Origin: Pseudomonas reactans
GTDB taxonomy: Bacteria > Pseudomonadota > Gammaproteobacteria > Pseudomonadales > Pseudomonadaceae
Assembly (NCBI RefSeq): GCF_013385825.1
Contig: NZ_JACAPG010000018.1
Coordinates: 186,001-250,000, forward strand
DNA: 64,000 nucleotides
Direction: 5' to 3'
The translations under genes were made by a program, and so were the position numbers. How positions within the stretch are numbered: the first letter of the stretch is position 1; each line of letters opens with the position of its first letter. The notes below the pieces were generated by a model. That model saw only the letters and a list, made by a program, of their open reading frames with translations, searched no databases and was not told where the DNA came from. This document shows, one piece after another, positions 38,174 through 46,631 of this stretch.

Positions 38174-38482
38174 ATGCCGCGCAACCTTTGCCTCACCCGC
38201 CAGTGCTTCGGCCTGGTCACCCGTATTGAATGTTCCATTCGCCCTCTTGCGGGGGATAACGGGATGTGGACGTTGTTGTTTGCCGCCGGAATGACCGGTG
38301 AGCAACCTTCCACCATCAAGTCCCAAGGCCCGTTCCCCGGGCCCTTCGCGGCGGAAAATATTCTGGAATCCATCGTGGACAGCCTGACCCAGCACGGCTA
38401 CGAGACGGCGGCTGACCCGCAGATCTGGTGCCTGCACATGCAGGCCCATCTGCGACAGCTTAATGGTGACACCCGGCACTGA
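38174..38482 (+). CDS. Small conserved hypothetical protein
   Basis: A protein of about 102 residues starting MPRNLCLTRQCFGLVTRIEC. I chose ATG 38174 because GAGGG lies 8 bases upstream; an ATG at 38144 in the same frame has no such site. It contains DNGMWTLLFAAGMTGEQPST and AENILESIVDSLTQHGYE, which looks like a compact alpha/beta fold. No signal or membrane segment. The coding pattern is good, and it ends three bases from the converging lipoprotein gene. No function is known to me. Confidence 0.65.
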   Translation: MPRNLCLTRQCFGLVTRIECSIRPLAGDNGMWTLLFAAGMTGEQPSTIKSQGPFPGPFAAENILESIVDSLTQHGYETAADPQIWCLHMQAHLRQLNGDTRH

Positions 38483-38485
38483 ACG

Positions 38486-40309
38486 CTATTTGCTTTCGGG
38501 CTTGTCCAGTTTGACCTCGAAGCCGTATTGCACAGTGCTCAGGTCTGTGCGCTGGTAGCTTTCCAGGGTGGTCGGCTGGCCGTAGAAGTAATGCACGTCA
38601 AACATCGCCGTGCCGTACTCCTCGGCGCGGTGGCTGACGCCGAGGATTTCCTTGAGGTAATTGCCGCTGGCGTCCTTGGCGTAGAAGCGCCAACTGTCGG
38701 CGGGGAAGGCCTTCTGGTCGACGATCAGCGCGTTGTCCTTGAGTTCGAGTCCTTTGGGCAGCTTGCTTGCATCAATCTCGTTCTTCTCGATGGTCGCCAG
38801 AAACAGCGGAATCGAACCCACCACAAAGGCCGGGTTTTCCGGGAACAAGTTGAGGTCGTAGGTGAGCGTGCCACGTGCCGGGTTGAGTTCGAAGGCTTCG
38901 GTCGGCAGCTCGATCGGCTCGCCGCGCTCGCCTTTTTCGTCGGCGGTGAAAAAGGTCACCGGTGATTCGCTGCTGTTGCGCTCGCTGCCCACCAGGTCGT
39001 CGTTGAAGGTGAACGGGTGATCGAACACGATGTGCGCCGCGCTGGCGTCTTCGACTGACTGGCTGATGGTGACGCTGTTTTTCAACTGGTCTTCGGTCAT
39101 GCTCGCGTCTTTTAGCCAGTTGGCGGCGCTGTCGTCATACACGGTGACCGGCATCGGCAGGGGCTGTACGGTTTTCTGCAGGCTGTTCTTGTCGAAGCGC
39201 AACACCGGCAGGTCGAGGTCTTTGCGGGTGCGCGTGGCGGTGGAAAAATCCAGCACGTTGACTTGCAGGGAGTCGATCACGCCATTGAAGTACACCTTGG
39301 CGTAATGGCTGCTCTGCTTGTGCTCGAAGGCTTTCTGCTCGTCGGTCAGCTGTTTTTCGAACGCCTCCGACCAGGCCTTCTGCTTTTGCATCTCGGCCAG
39401 TTGTTTCTCGTAGAACGCGACCTGGGCGTTACTTTCGTTGATCGAACCCGAGCGGGTAAGAAACTGCCCGGTGCTGTCCCGCGCCTGAACCAGCAAAGGG
39501 TTGGGCGATTCGTCGCCGACGTCCGATGCCAGTGGTTGGCTGTTGGTCAGCTCGATCTCGGCGTAGTTCTTTTCCAGCAGAACCAGGTTGAGGGTGATAT
39601 TGCCTTCGGTGCGCTTGTGGCCCACGTCCTTTTTCGACAGATCAAACGTCAACACTTTGCCCGGTGCGACCACTTCAACGGTGCCCTTGAGGCTGACAGG
39701 CTGTGGCTGGCTCTTGTTTTCCGTCTCGATGCCCTCGATGAACGGGTAGGTCACCGTCAGGTCGTCGGGGTTGGTCAAGTTGGAGCTGCTGGGGCTCAGT
39801 TGGATGCCCGGATCGGTTTCGGACCATTCCGGCTGGAAGGGGATGACTTTGTTGTTGCTCAGGGTCACCGACTGCCATTCCAGCCCGTGGGGGAAAGGGA
39901 ATTGGTCGGGGACGTTGAAGTTGAAGGGGAAAACCGGCTGCAGGTCGGTCAGATAGTCGGAGTGGGAGGTCTTGCGCAGTACGAACAGGCCATTGATGTA
40001 GGTGTCCACCAGCGCCTGGGGCGTGGGGTAGTGCTTGAGCAGGGCGAGGGTGTCTTCACCGTATTCGGCTTCGATAGGCTTGGTGGCGAGCTTGACCCTC
40101 GCCCGCTCCAGCAACAGCAGCGAACCACCCAGGTCGGCGACGGCGTCGCGCAGCTTGGGGTCCTGGATGCTGTCGAGGGATTGTTCGAACTTGGCGGTTT
40201 TCTCTTCGAGGGTGGTCTGCTTCTGTTCGTCGCCGGGGGAGCAACCGCCAGCCAGCAGCAATGCCGCGCACAGGCCGATATTGGCCAAAGGGGATCGCAC
40301 ATCCATCAT
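38486..40309 (-). CDS. Large hypothetical lipoprotein
   Basis: A 607-residue protein with a likely lipoprotein signal (IGLCAALLLAGGC, Cys at 23; the -3 position is Ala, so slightly off consensus). A Lys/Glu/Gln-rich helical segment (TTLEEKTAKFEQSLDSIQD) follows, then mixed beta-rich sequence, with another charged helix near 290 (YEKQLAEMQKQKAWSEAFEK). It probably sits in the periplasm attached to a membrane. I recognise no domain. It converges on the small hypothetical gene with three bases between, and is divergent from the UPF0114 gene. Confidence 0.7.
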   Translation of the reverse strand: MMDVRSPLANIGLCAALLLAGGCSPGDEQKQTTLEEKTAKFEQSLDSIQDPKLRDAVADLGGSLLLLERARVKLATKPIEAEYGEDTLALLKHYPTPQALVDTYINGLFVLRKTSHSDYLTDLQPVFPFNFNVPDQFPFPHGLEWQSVTLSNNKVIPFQPEWSETDPGIQLSPSSSNLTNPDDLTVTYPFIEGIETENKSQPQPVSLKGTVEVVAPGKVLTFDLSKKDVGHKRTEGNITLNLVLLEKNYAEIELTNSQPLASDVGDESPNPLLVQARDSTGQFLTRSGSINESNAQVAFYEKQLAEMQKQKAWSEAFEKQLTDEQKAFEHKQSSHYAKVYFNGVIDSLQVNVLDFSTATRTRKDLDLPVLRFDKNSLQKTVQPLPMPVTVYDDSAANWLKDASMTEDQLKNSVTISQSVEDASAAHIVFDHPFTFNDDLVGSERNSSESPVTFFTADEKGERGEPIELPTEAFELNPARGTLTYDLNLFPENPAFVVGSIPLFLATIEKNEIDASKLPKGLELKDNALIVDQKAFPADSWRFYAKDASGNYLKEILGVSHRAEEYGTAMFDVHYFYGQPTTLESYQRTDLSTVQYGFEVKLDKPESK

Positions 40310-40475
40310 CTGAGTTTTTCCTGTCCGACGTCATCGAGCCGAGTTGTTATTGGGCTCGACACTAGCAGAAAAATTCTCTTACAGATGCCGCACAGGTCAG
40401 TTTTCTCGCGGTTACAGCTGTCTTGTGGCGGCTGGTATACTCGCCGCCATTTCTAGCCTAGCTGTGTGAGATCCA

Positions 40476-40964
40476 ATGGAACGCTTTATCGAAAATACTA
40501 TGTATGCCTCACGCTGGCTGCTGGCGCCGATCTACTTGGGGCTGTCCTTGGGCCTGCTGATCCTGGCGCTGAAGTTTTTCCAGGAAATCATTCACGTCAT
40601 TCCTAACATTTTCACCATGTTGGAAGCCGAAGTGATCCTGCTGTTGTTGTCCTTGATCGACATGGCGCTGGTCGGCGGCTTGCTGGTGATGGTGATGATT
40701 TCCGGCTACGAGAACTTTGTCTCGCAGCTGGATATCGATGAAAACAAAGAAAAGCTCAACTGGCTCGGCACCATGGACTCTTCGTCGCTGAAGATGAAAG
40801 TAGCGGCCTCCATCGTGGCGATTTCGTCCATCCATCTGCTGCGTATCTTCATGGACGCCAAGAACGTCGATCCGCAGCACCTGATGTGGTACGTGATCAT
40901 CCACATGACCTTCGTGGTCTCGGCGTTTGCCATGGGTTACCTGGATAAGCTCACCAAGCACTGA
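40476..40964 (+). CDS. yqhA: UPF0114 membrane protein (YqhA family)
   Basis: A 162-residue protein with four hydrophobic segments: LLAPIYLGLSLGLLILALKF, EVILLLLSLIDMALVGGLLV, MKVAASIVAISSIHLLRIFM and MWYVIIHMTFVVSAFAMGYL. MERFIENTMYASRWLLAPIY and GYENFVSQLDIDENKEKLNW are typical of the family. It is an inner-membrane protein of unknown role. P. aeruginosa PA4574 is, from memory, the orthologue. Confidence 0.88.
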   Translation: MERFIENTMYASRWLLAPIYLGLSLGLLILALKFFQEIIHVIPNIFTMLEAEVILLLLSLIDMALVGGLLVMVMISGYENFVSQLDIDENKEKLNWLGTMDSSSLKMKVAASIVAISSIHLLRIFMDAKNVDPQHLMWYVIIHMTFVVSAFAMGYLDKLTKH

Positions 40965-40979
40965 TGCCCCGCGCCGGCC

Positions 40980-42413
40980 TTACTGCTCGACGAAATAGTA
41001 AGGCTGGCGGTTGATCGACATTTGCTTGATCACCTTCACCGGGGTCGCCAGGTCGTTGGTATGGTCCAGCAACGCAACGTTGCCGGGCTTGGCGCCGAGG
41101 TAGCTGTGCAGTTCTGCCTCGGTTTTCAGGATCGGCAAATAGGCCTGCAGGTAGAACACGCTGGCCCCGGCGATGCGTTCGTTGGGCTGGAACAGCGCCA
41201 CTTCCTTGCCTTCGTCCTTGTAAGCCTGAGCCTGACTGATCACTGGCACGAATGACTGGCGCACGTCGGCTTTGGGCGCGAACCAGAAGGCGGCGATCAG
41301 GTAGCAACCCACCGCCAGGGTGAACACGCCGCCCACCACGCTTCTGTGATGTTTGTGCAGCGCGGGTTTGTGGGTTTTCAGCCAGTCCACCAGCACCCGT
41401 GCGTATTCCGCAGCCAGTACGGCGGCGGCTGGAGTGAGTGCCATCAGGTAAACGGTGCGTTTGCTCGATGCCAGGGTCAGCAGGGTGAATTGCGCCACCA
41501 GCCAGATGCTGAAGAACAGGTGGTAGCGATTGCGCACCAGGCTTTTGCGGAAATGCCACAGACCCAGGTACACCAGAATATTCCACGGCAGGAACGCCTC
41601 GGGCAGCTTGGCGATGTAGTAGTAGAACGGCTCGTAATGCCCGGCCTCGACAAACGAGCCGCTGAACCGGCCGACGCTGTTGGTCAGCAACACTTCGGCC
41701 ACCGCCTGCATGCCGCCGCGCTGGAACAGGAACCCCAGCCAGATCACCAGCGGTATCAGCGCCAGCAAGGTAAACAGCGCTGGCTTGAGCCAGTTGCCAA
41801 TCTGCAGGCGTTTGTCCATCAGGCTGGTGCTGGCCAGGTACACAAAGATCACAATGCCCGGCATAGCCAGGCCCAGCACGCCTTTGCTGAGGGTGGCGAT
41901 CACCATACCGGCAGTAAACAGTGCCCACGCGCCGGTGCTGGAGCCCTGGCGATCAGGCCGCACGGCCTGGTAGAACGCCAGCAGCGCAGTGGTCACGCCG
42001 AGGGTGAGCAGCGAATCTTCACCGACGCCACGCGCATTGCTCCAATAGCTGGCCATGGTCGCCAGGATCAACGCGGCGCTGAACGCCAGCGTCTGCGGAC
42101 GCCCGAACCGGCGCAGCATGCTGTAAAGCAGCATCACGCTGAATAAACCGGCGAATGCCGAGGCCAGGCGCACGGCCCAGGTAGTGCCGCCGAACAGGCG
42201 AATCGCCCCGGCGTCGAGCCACAGGCTCAGGGGTGGTTTTTCCAGGAAGGGCTCGCGAAACAACTGGGGCACTACCCAGTTATTGTCCAGGTGCATGGCC
42301 ATGGCGATCCCGGCGACGCGGGCTTCGGTGGAGCCTTGCAGCTCATGGTTGCCCAAGGCAAAGAAGAACAACAGACCAGCAAGCAGAAGCAGCAGGGGGA
42401 CGGGACGCGTCAT
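40980..42413 (-). CDS. ArnT-like glycosyltransferase (GT39/PMT_2)
   Basis: A 477-residue membrane glycosyltransferase with about 10-12 helices. It has the GT-C opening LGNHELQGSTEARVAGIAMA with acidic residues in the first periplasmic loop, FLEKPPLSLWLDAGAIRLFG and LTLASSKRTVYLMALTPAAA. Proteins of this type move a sugar from a polyprenyl carrier to lipid A, a protein or a glycan outside the membrane. True ArnT is about 550 residues and sits in the arn operon, which is not here, so the acceptor is unknown. It ends 15 bases from the yqhA stop, converging with it. Confidence 0.85.
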   Translation of the reverse strand: MTRPVPLLLLLAGLLFFFALGNHELQGSTEARVAGIAMAMHLDNNWVVPQLFREPFLEKPPLSLWLDAGAIRLFGGTTWAVRLASAFAGLFSVMLLYSMLRRFGRPQTLAFSAALILATMASYWSNARGVGEDSLLTLGVTTALLAFYQAVRPDRQGSSTGAWALFTAGMVIATLSKGVLGLAMPGIVIFVYLASTSLMDKRLQIGNWLKPALFTLLALIPLVIWLGFLFQRGGMQAVAEVLLTNSVGRFSGSFVEAGHYEPFYYYIAKLPEAFLPWNILVYLGLWHFRKSLVRNRYHLFFSIWLVAQFTLLTLASSKRTVYLMALTPAAAVLAAEYARVLVDWLKTHKPALHKHHRSVVGGVFTLAVGCYLIAAFWFAPKADVRQSFVPVISQAQAYKDEGKEVALFQPNERIAGASVFYLQAYLPILKTEAELHSYLGAKPGNVALLDHTNDLATPVKVIKQMSINRQPYYFVEQ

Positions 42414-42530
42414 GGGTTGTGGCTACCAGGGCAGGAGGACCGTCCGGGGGGAACGGTCATTGCAATGGGCTAGTATCCGTGGACGTTTCTGAATATTTCG
42501 TGAACGAGTGTTGGATTTTTGTAAGGTCGG

Positions 42531-43556
42531 TCAGGGAGCCATCAAGCTAGGCAGTGCGGCTTGACCTTGCGGGCTCAGCACGGGCTGCAGTTGCTCCCAA
42601 GTGAAGCTCAGCTCGTTATCGCAGCCATCGCCCTGAGCGGGTGTTGACAGTTGCAGCCCGTGGGTGTTGAAGCTCAAGTCGAACGAGGAATAGCTGGTCA
42701 CGGCCGGGCACCCTTCGTCCGTGGTGGTCTGCTTGGCCAGCCAGGTGCTGAAAGCGGCCGGCAGTTTGACCTGGCCCGAGTAGGGCGTGTCCCATTGCTC
42801 ATGGCCGCCCAGCCACGTCCAGGGGTCGACCTTTTCACCCGTTTGCAGGTTCCAACTGTGCAGGCCCCAACTGATTCCCCCGCGCCCGTAACCCGCCGAC
42901 CAACGATAGAACCGTACGGTGATCCAGTGCGATGACCAATAGAACGGTTCCACCGTTATCTCGCTGGTCGCGGTGCTGCCGCCCTGGTCCAGTGAGTTAC
43001 GCCGCTCTCTATAAAAATCGGTCTGGCCGTCCGGATTGATGGCCATGCGTGCGAGATCCCGGTTGATCTTATCGATGGCTTCCCCATCGCCTTCGAGTTT
43101 CAGGATGACCTGCCCGCCTTGGGTCTTCACCTGATAGGCGTGTTCGGCGAAGGTCTTCTTCTCGACCTTCACCGCAGGCGGCGTGGCCTCAAGCGGGTTG
43201 TTATAGGTGTCGCTGGCACAACTGTCCGTGTCCGCGCGCTTGAGCATCAGCGCCAGGCTTTTACCGCCGATGGCTTTGCTCCAGCTGCCGGTCAACGTAT
43301 CGCCTTGCGGATCGTCCAACTGCCAGAAACCGGTTTGCCCTTCTTCCACCCAGGGCTCGCTGGCGTTGGCTTGGGTCAGTTGAATGGGCGTAAGAATCCG
43401 TTGGTAGTAATAACTGCCATTGGCGCCGTGGGCTCCATTGAAGCAGACGGTAATCGCGGATTTGCCCAAGGTGCCCGTCCAGACACCGGCCAGGTCGGCG
43501 GCGGTGGCAAGCAGAGGCGTGCAGGCGAGGGCGAGAGCGGCGAGTGGCTTGAACAC
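42531..43556 (-). CDS. Hypothetical secreted protein
   Basis: A 341-residue protein with a signal peptide (MFKPLAALALACTPLLATAA) and a GTG start at 43556 preceded by GGAAG. The N-terminal part LAGVWTGTLGKSAITVCFNG looks like a small lipocalin-like or beta domain. The C-terminal part SWGLHSWNLQTGEKVDPWTW resembles the DUF3298 type of periplasmic domain, but that is only a likeness. Aromatic residues are frequent. It is transcribed alone. Confidence 0.65.
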   Translation of the reverse strand: MFKPLAALALACTPLLATAADLAGVWTGTLGKSAITVCFNGAHGANGSYYYQRILTPIQLTQANASEPWVEEGQTGFWQLDDPQGDTLTGSWSKAIGGKSLALMLKRADTDSCASDTYNNPLEATPPAVKVEKKTFAEHAYQVKTQGGQVILKLEGDGEAIDKINRDLARMAINPDGQTDFYRERRNSLDQGGSTATSEITVEPFYWSSHWITVRFYRWSAGYGRGGISWGLHSWNLQTGEKVDPWTWLGGHEQWDTPYSGQVKLPAAFSTWLAKQTTTDEGCPAVTSYSSFDLSFNTHGLQLSTPAQGDGCDNELSFTWEQLQPVLSPQGQAALPSLMAP

Positions 43557-43648
43557 GGGTATCGGACTTCCGGATGTCTGATAGAGGAGAGCAGGGTAAT
43601 GGGAAGTGCGGAGCTATTCCAGACAGGGACTGTTTTACGCTGAAGGCT

Positions 43649-44056
43649 TTACATCTTTATCTGGTCAAATTTACCCGGCGCAGAAAAACGCCACGGCACG
43701 CTGAACGCGGCGCCTCCCCTTATCAGCGCTGATTGCTTCATGATGGCCGGCCACCAGCGAACAAGATTGTGTGCCTTATTCCAGTAGGTCTCGCTGCTCC
43801 AATGTTTCGCCAGGCAAAAAATGGGCAGCCCGCAGTCTCGGAATGCCTGCTTTTCAGCATGCCCTTTGGTAAATCGATCTTGAGAGATAACAACCCAGTC
43901 CCCTTCATCGCGAAGCACTGATATCCAGGAAATGTCACTCGCACTCAGAGGGAATTTATCCTTGAGTGGGACTACACCATGCTCATGGACGTGTGAAAGC
44001 TCATTCAAGGCTCGCGCTAGCGCAGGTGGCAGGTTGTGGTCCAGAAGGAAGTTCAA
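43649..44056 (-). CDS. PIN-like (DUF5615) toxin candidate, VapC45-like
   Basis: A 135-residue protein starting MNFLLDHNLPPALARALNEL, the DUF5615/PIN-like pattern with an early Asp, then GDWVVISQDRFTKGHAEKQA, where a second acidic site follows. PIN domains are RNases that use three or four acidic residues. The start is a TTG at 44056 that overlaps the stop of the upstream gene as TTGA, so translation is coupled. Size and partner fit the M. tuberculosis VapBC45 pair, from memory. Confidence 0.75.
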   Translation of the reverse strand: MNFLLDHNLPPALARALNELSHVHEHGVVPLKDKFPLSASDISWISVLRDEGDWVVISQDRFTKGHAEKQAFRDCGLPIFCLAKHWSSETYWNKAHNLVRWWPAIMKQSALIRGGAAFSVPWRFSAPGKFDQIKM

Positions 44057-44745
44057 GCCGCATGCCTTTGTTCGAAGTCGATAGCGGCTTTTACAGCAGA
44101 TGTGGGGATCTCATAGAGCAGGGCAACACGTTTGGTATCCTGTCCTTCCGCCTCATAAGCACTGAACAGTGCGGCTGTGTCGATACCGGCCCCCGTCAGT
44201 ACCGGTTTCCCGAAATTTCTGGCGGGGTCCAGGACGATTGCCTTGCTGCGTTTTATCGGATACCAGCGTTGGGCAGAGCCCTTGCCGGTGTAGTCGATCC
44301 CTTCGTACAACGATGGGCTGATCACCTGTTTGAAGGCGTACTGTTTTTTGATCAGGTCCAGCAGTGTCTCGTCGCCTGTTTCATCCAAAACAGTGGCGAA
44401 AATGTTGCGGCCGTCTGTTTGGAAGCGTTTGCAGGTAAATGGATAGGATTGGCCAAACAGTTCAGAGGCTTGCCAAGAGGCGCAGCGAATGGCTTGCAGG
44501 CTCACTCCATGCTGACGAAATGCGTGCACGAAGCGGATTTCGAGCAGGTCGTGGAAACTCAGTATGCAATCGTTCACCTCCCTGAGTTCCGATTGCCAGA
44601 GGCCTGGATGATGAATGCCATTGGCACGATAGCCAAACAACCATCTACGAATATCTGACGCAGGAATGCCGGTGTAGAGGGACGCTTCACTGGGCGTATA
44701 GAGACCAACGCCCACCAGGGGGCTGGGCGAAATGATGCTTTGCAT
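44053..44745 (-). CDS. DUF433 antitoxin candidate, VapB45-like
   Basis: A 230-residue protein with an N-terminal MerR-like helix-turn-helix (YTPSEASLYTGIPASDIRRW) and a C-terminal DUF433 domain (NFGKPVLTGAGIDTAALFSA, then VALLYEIPTSAVKAAIDFEQ). The start at ATG 44745 has AAGGAGG 6 bases upstream; the frame is open for 41 further codons without a site. It precedes and overlaps the PIN-like gene, the usual antitoxin-first order. It probably represses its own promoter. Confidence 0.78.
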   Translation of the reverse strand: MQSIISPSPLVGVGLYTPSEASLYTGIPASDIRRWLFGYRANGIHHPGLWQSELREVNDCILSFHDLLEIRFVHAFRQHGVSLQAIRCASWQASELFGQSYPFTCKRFQTDGRNIFATVLDETGDETLLDLIKKQYAFKQVISPSLYEGIDYTGKGSAQRWYPIKRSKAIVLDPARNFGKPVLTGAGIDTAALFSAYEAEGQDTKRVALLYEIPTSAVKAAIDFEQRHAA

Positions 44746-44988
44746 GAACGGCCTCCTTGTCGTGGGTTGGCGTGCTGGAGTGTGCGTGCTCAAGTGATCG
44801 CGTTCAATCATCGGCAGACGAGCAGTCGTTTGAAGCGTATTCGAGCCATTCAATCCGCGCCAGTTCATCCCAGTCGCGCCAACGTGCAGGACTTTTCCGG
44901 CGGCTTACGTCGGCGCAAGTAGTCCATGTCGATAATCCGTGACAGCTAAACACCTTCATTAAAGCAGAGAAGAAACTCCTAACCCGCC

Positions 44989-45007
44989 TCTAATGAGAAG
45001 TATTATC
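44989..45007. promoter_or_regulatory. Fur box upstream of the FecI-type sigma gene
   Basis: The core AATGAGAAGTATTATC (44992-45007) matches 13 of 16 bases of the Fur consensus half-sites AATGATAAT-CATTATC. It lies 41 bases before the sigma factor start, where Fur would block transcription in iron-rich cells. Confidence 0.6.
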
Positions 45008-45047
45008 ATGTATATCTTTCCGCAGCTGTCCCCTGGATATCACACCG

Positions 45048-45557
45048 ATGGCCTCATCTTCTTCTGCCCATCAGGTCGTGGGCGAACTCTACGCCCAACA
45101 TCACAGCTGGGTGGTGCAGTTGCTGCGGCGCAAGTTGGGCGGGCAGGAGCAGGCCCTGGATCTGGCGCAGGATACCTTCGTGCGTATCTTGAGTAGCGGC
45201 ACCGTGCCGATTTTCCGTGAGCCGCGTGCCTACCTCACGACGGTCGCGAGCCGTTTATGTGGGCAGTATTTCCGTCGCCAGGCGTTGGAGCGCGCCTATG
45301 AGCAGTCGCTGACGACCCTCGAACCCGAACACATGCCTTCGCCGGAAACCCGCTTGCTGGTACTCGAAGCGCTGGATGCCGTAGGCCAGGTGCTGGACGG
45401 GCTGGGCAGCAAGGTGCGCGAGATTTTCCTGCTCTCGCAGCTCGATGGCCTGACTTATCCACAGATCGCCGAACGGATGGACCTCAGCGTGAATGTGGTG
45501 CAAAAGGCCATGCTCAAAGCCTATCGCCACTGCTACCTGGCGGTGTACGCGGCATGA
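45048..45557 (+). CDS. FecI-type extracytoplasmic sigma factor
   Basis: A 169-residue ECF sigma factor. Region 2 (about 13-80) has VVGELYAQHHSWVVQLLRRK and ALDLAQDTFVRIL; region 4 (about 110-165) has LDGLGSKVREIFLLSQLDGL and TYPQIAERMDLSVNVVQKAM. It is the first gene of a sigma/anti-sigma/receptor locus. Iron starvation should lift Fur and make it; the receptor signal then frees it. The stop overlaps the next start by four bases (ATGA). Confidence 0.93.
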   Translation: MASSSSAHQVVGELYAQHHSWVVQLLRRKLGGQEQALDLAQDTFVRILSSGTVPIFREPRAYLTTVASRLCGQYFRRQALERAYEQSLTTLEPEHMPSPETRLLVLEALDAVGQVLDGLGSKVREIFLLSQLDGLTYPQIAERMDLSVNVVQKAMLKAYRHCYLAVYAA

Positions 45558-46522
45558 ATCGCTTCAAGTCCGCCAACGATCAACCCTTGGACGAATGCGT
45601 GCTGGACCAGGCCTTGAACTGGATGGTCACCCTGCAATCCGGTACCAGCGGCGCCGCCGAGCAGCACGCCTGCCAACAATGGCGCAACGAGCACCCGCAG
45701 CATGAATTGGCCTGGCAGCGCTTGGCCGGGCTCAGCCGCGACATGCGCCTCAATACCCACGCGCTGCCGGCGCCAACGGCCCGGCAGTTGCTGCACGCAC
45801 GGGGTGTTCCATCGCGGCGCACCCTGCTCAAGGGTTTCGCCGGTCTTGGCGTGGCGACTGCCCTTGGTCTGAGTGTGCGTGAGCGCGTTTTGCTGCCGGA
45901 GCTGTTCAGCGATTACCACACCGACACCGGGGAACGACAGCGCCTGAGCCTGGCCCATGCTGGCGAATTGCAGTTGGATGCCCGCACCGCTATGGATGTC
46001 CGGGGCGCCCGGCTGACCCTGAACCTCGGTCGGTTGTTGTTGACCACCGGTACCCGCAACGACACCGCGATCCAGACGGCCAATGGTTGGGTACGGCCGT
46101 CGGCATTGTCGCGATTGGTCCTCAGCCACGACCTGCCACGTCAACCGGGCACGCTCGTGCAGATGCTTTCAGGCAGTGCCTCCGTCGAACCTTTACGCGG
46201 CATCAGCACCCAGCTCGGCACGGGCGAGCAAATGAGCTTCAACCGTCTTCAGAGTGGGCCGTCGATAGCCGTGTCATCTACTGCCGACGCCTGGACTAAA
46301 GGCCTGTTGATCGCCGAACGCACGCCGCTGGTCGAGGTGCTTGAGCAGCTCGATCGCTACCGTCGCGGCATGCTGCGCTGCGATCCCGCAGTGGCGCGCT
46401 TGCAGGTATCCGGCTCGTTCTCGCTGGACCAGCCCGAGGCCAGCCTGGACCTGCTGGCCAAAGTGTTGCCCGTGCGTGTGCAACGGGTGTTTGGCTACCT
46501 GGCCACTGTCGTGCCGGCCTGA
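45554..46522 (+). CDS. FecR-type anti-sigma regulator
   Basis: A 322-residue inner-membrane regulator. The N-terminal cytoplasmic part binds the sigma factor (DUF4880-like QALNWMVTLQSGTSGAAEQH, WRNEHPQHELAWQRL). A membrane segment lies near 88-108 (LLKGFAGLGVATALGLSV), and the periplasmic FecR domain contains GERQRLSLAHAGELQLDART and TPLVEVLEQLDRYRRG. A C-terminal STN-like fold (LRCDPAVARLQVSGSFSLDQ) receives the receptor signal. It overlaps the sigma gene by four bases. Confidence 0.92.
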   Translation: MNRFKSANDQPLDECVLDQALNWMVTLQSGTSGAAEQHACQQWRNEHPQHELAWQRLAGLSRDMRLNTHALPAPTARQLLHARGVPSRRTLLKGFAGLGVATALGLSVRERVLLPELFSDYHTDTGERQRLSLAHAGELQLDARTAMDVRGARLTLNLGRLLLTTGTRNDTAIQTANGWVRPSALSRLVLSHDLPRQPGTLVQMLSGSASVEPLRGISTQLGTGEQMSFNRLQSGPSIAVSSTADAWTKGLLIAERTPLVEVLEQLDRYRRGMLRCDPAVARLQVSGSFSLDQPEASLDLLAKVLPVRVQRVFGYLATVVPA

Positions 46523-46631
46523 CCTGAAATTATTTTTACATCGAGTGGCAGGTTTTTCCGTCTCGAGCATCAAGACAGGTAAGACGCAGAAAAAAGCGTC
46601 CACCCAACCCTTTCACGACAGGACAGTCTTT

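Noticed and set aside
46341..46631. N-terminal extension of the siderophore receptor
   Set aside because: It overlaps fecR in another frame and would bury the signal peptide that begins at 46632.
46523..46631. FecI-type promoter before the receptor gene
   Set aside because: A CGTCT at 46559 is suggestive, but no -35 element sits at the right distance.
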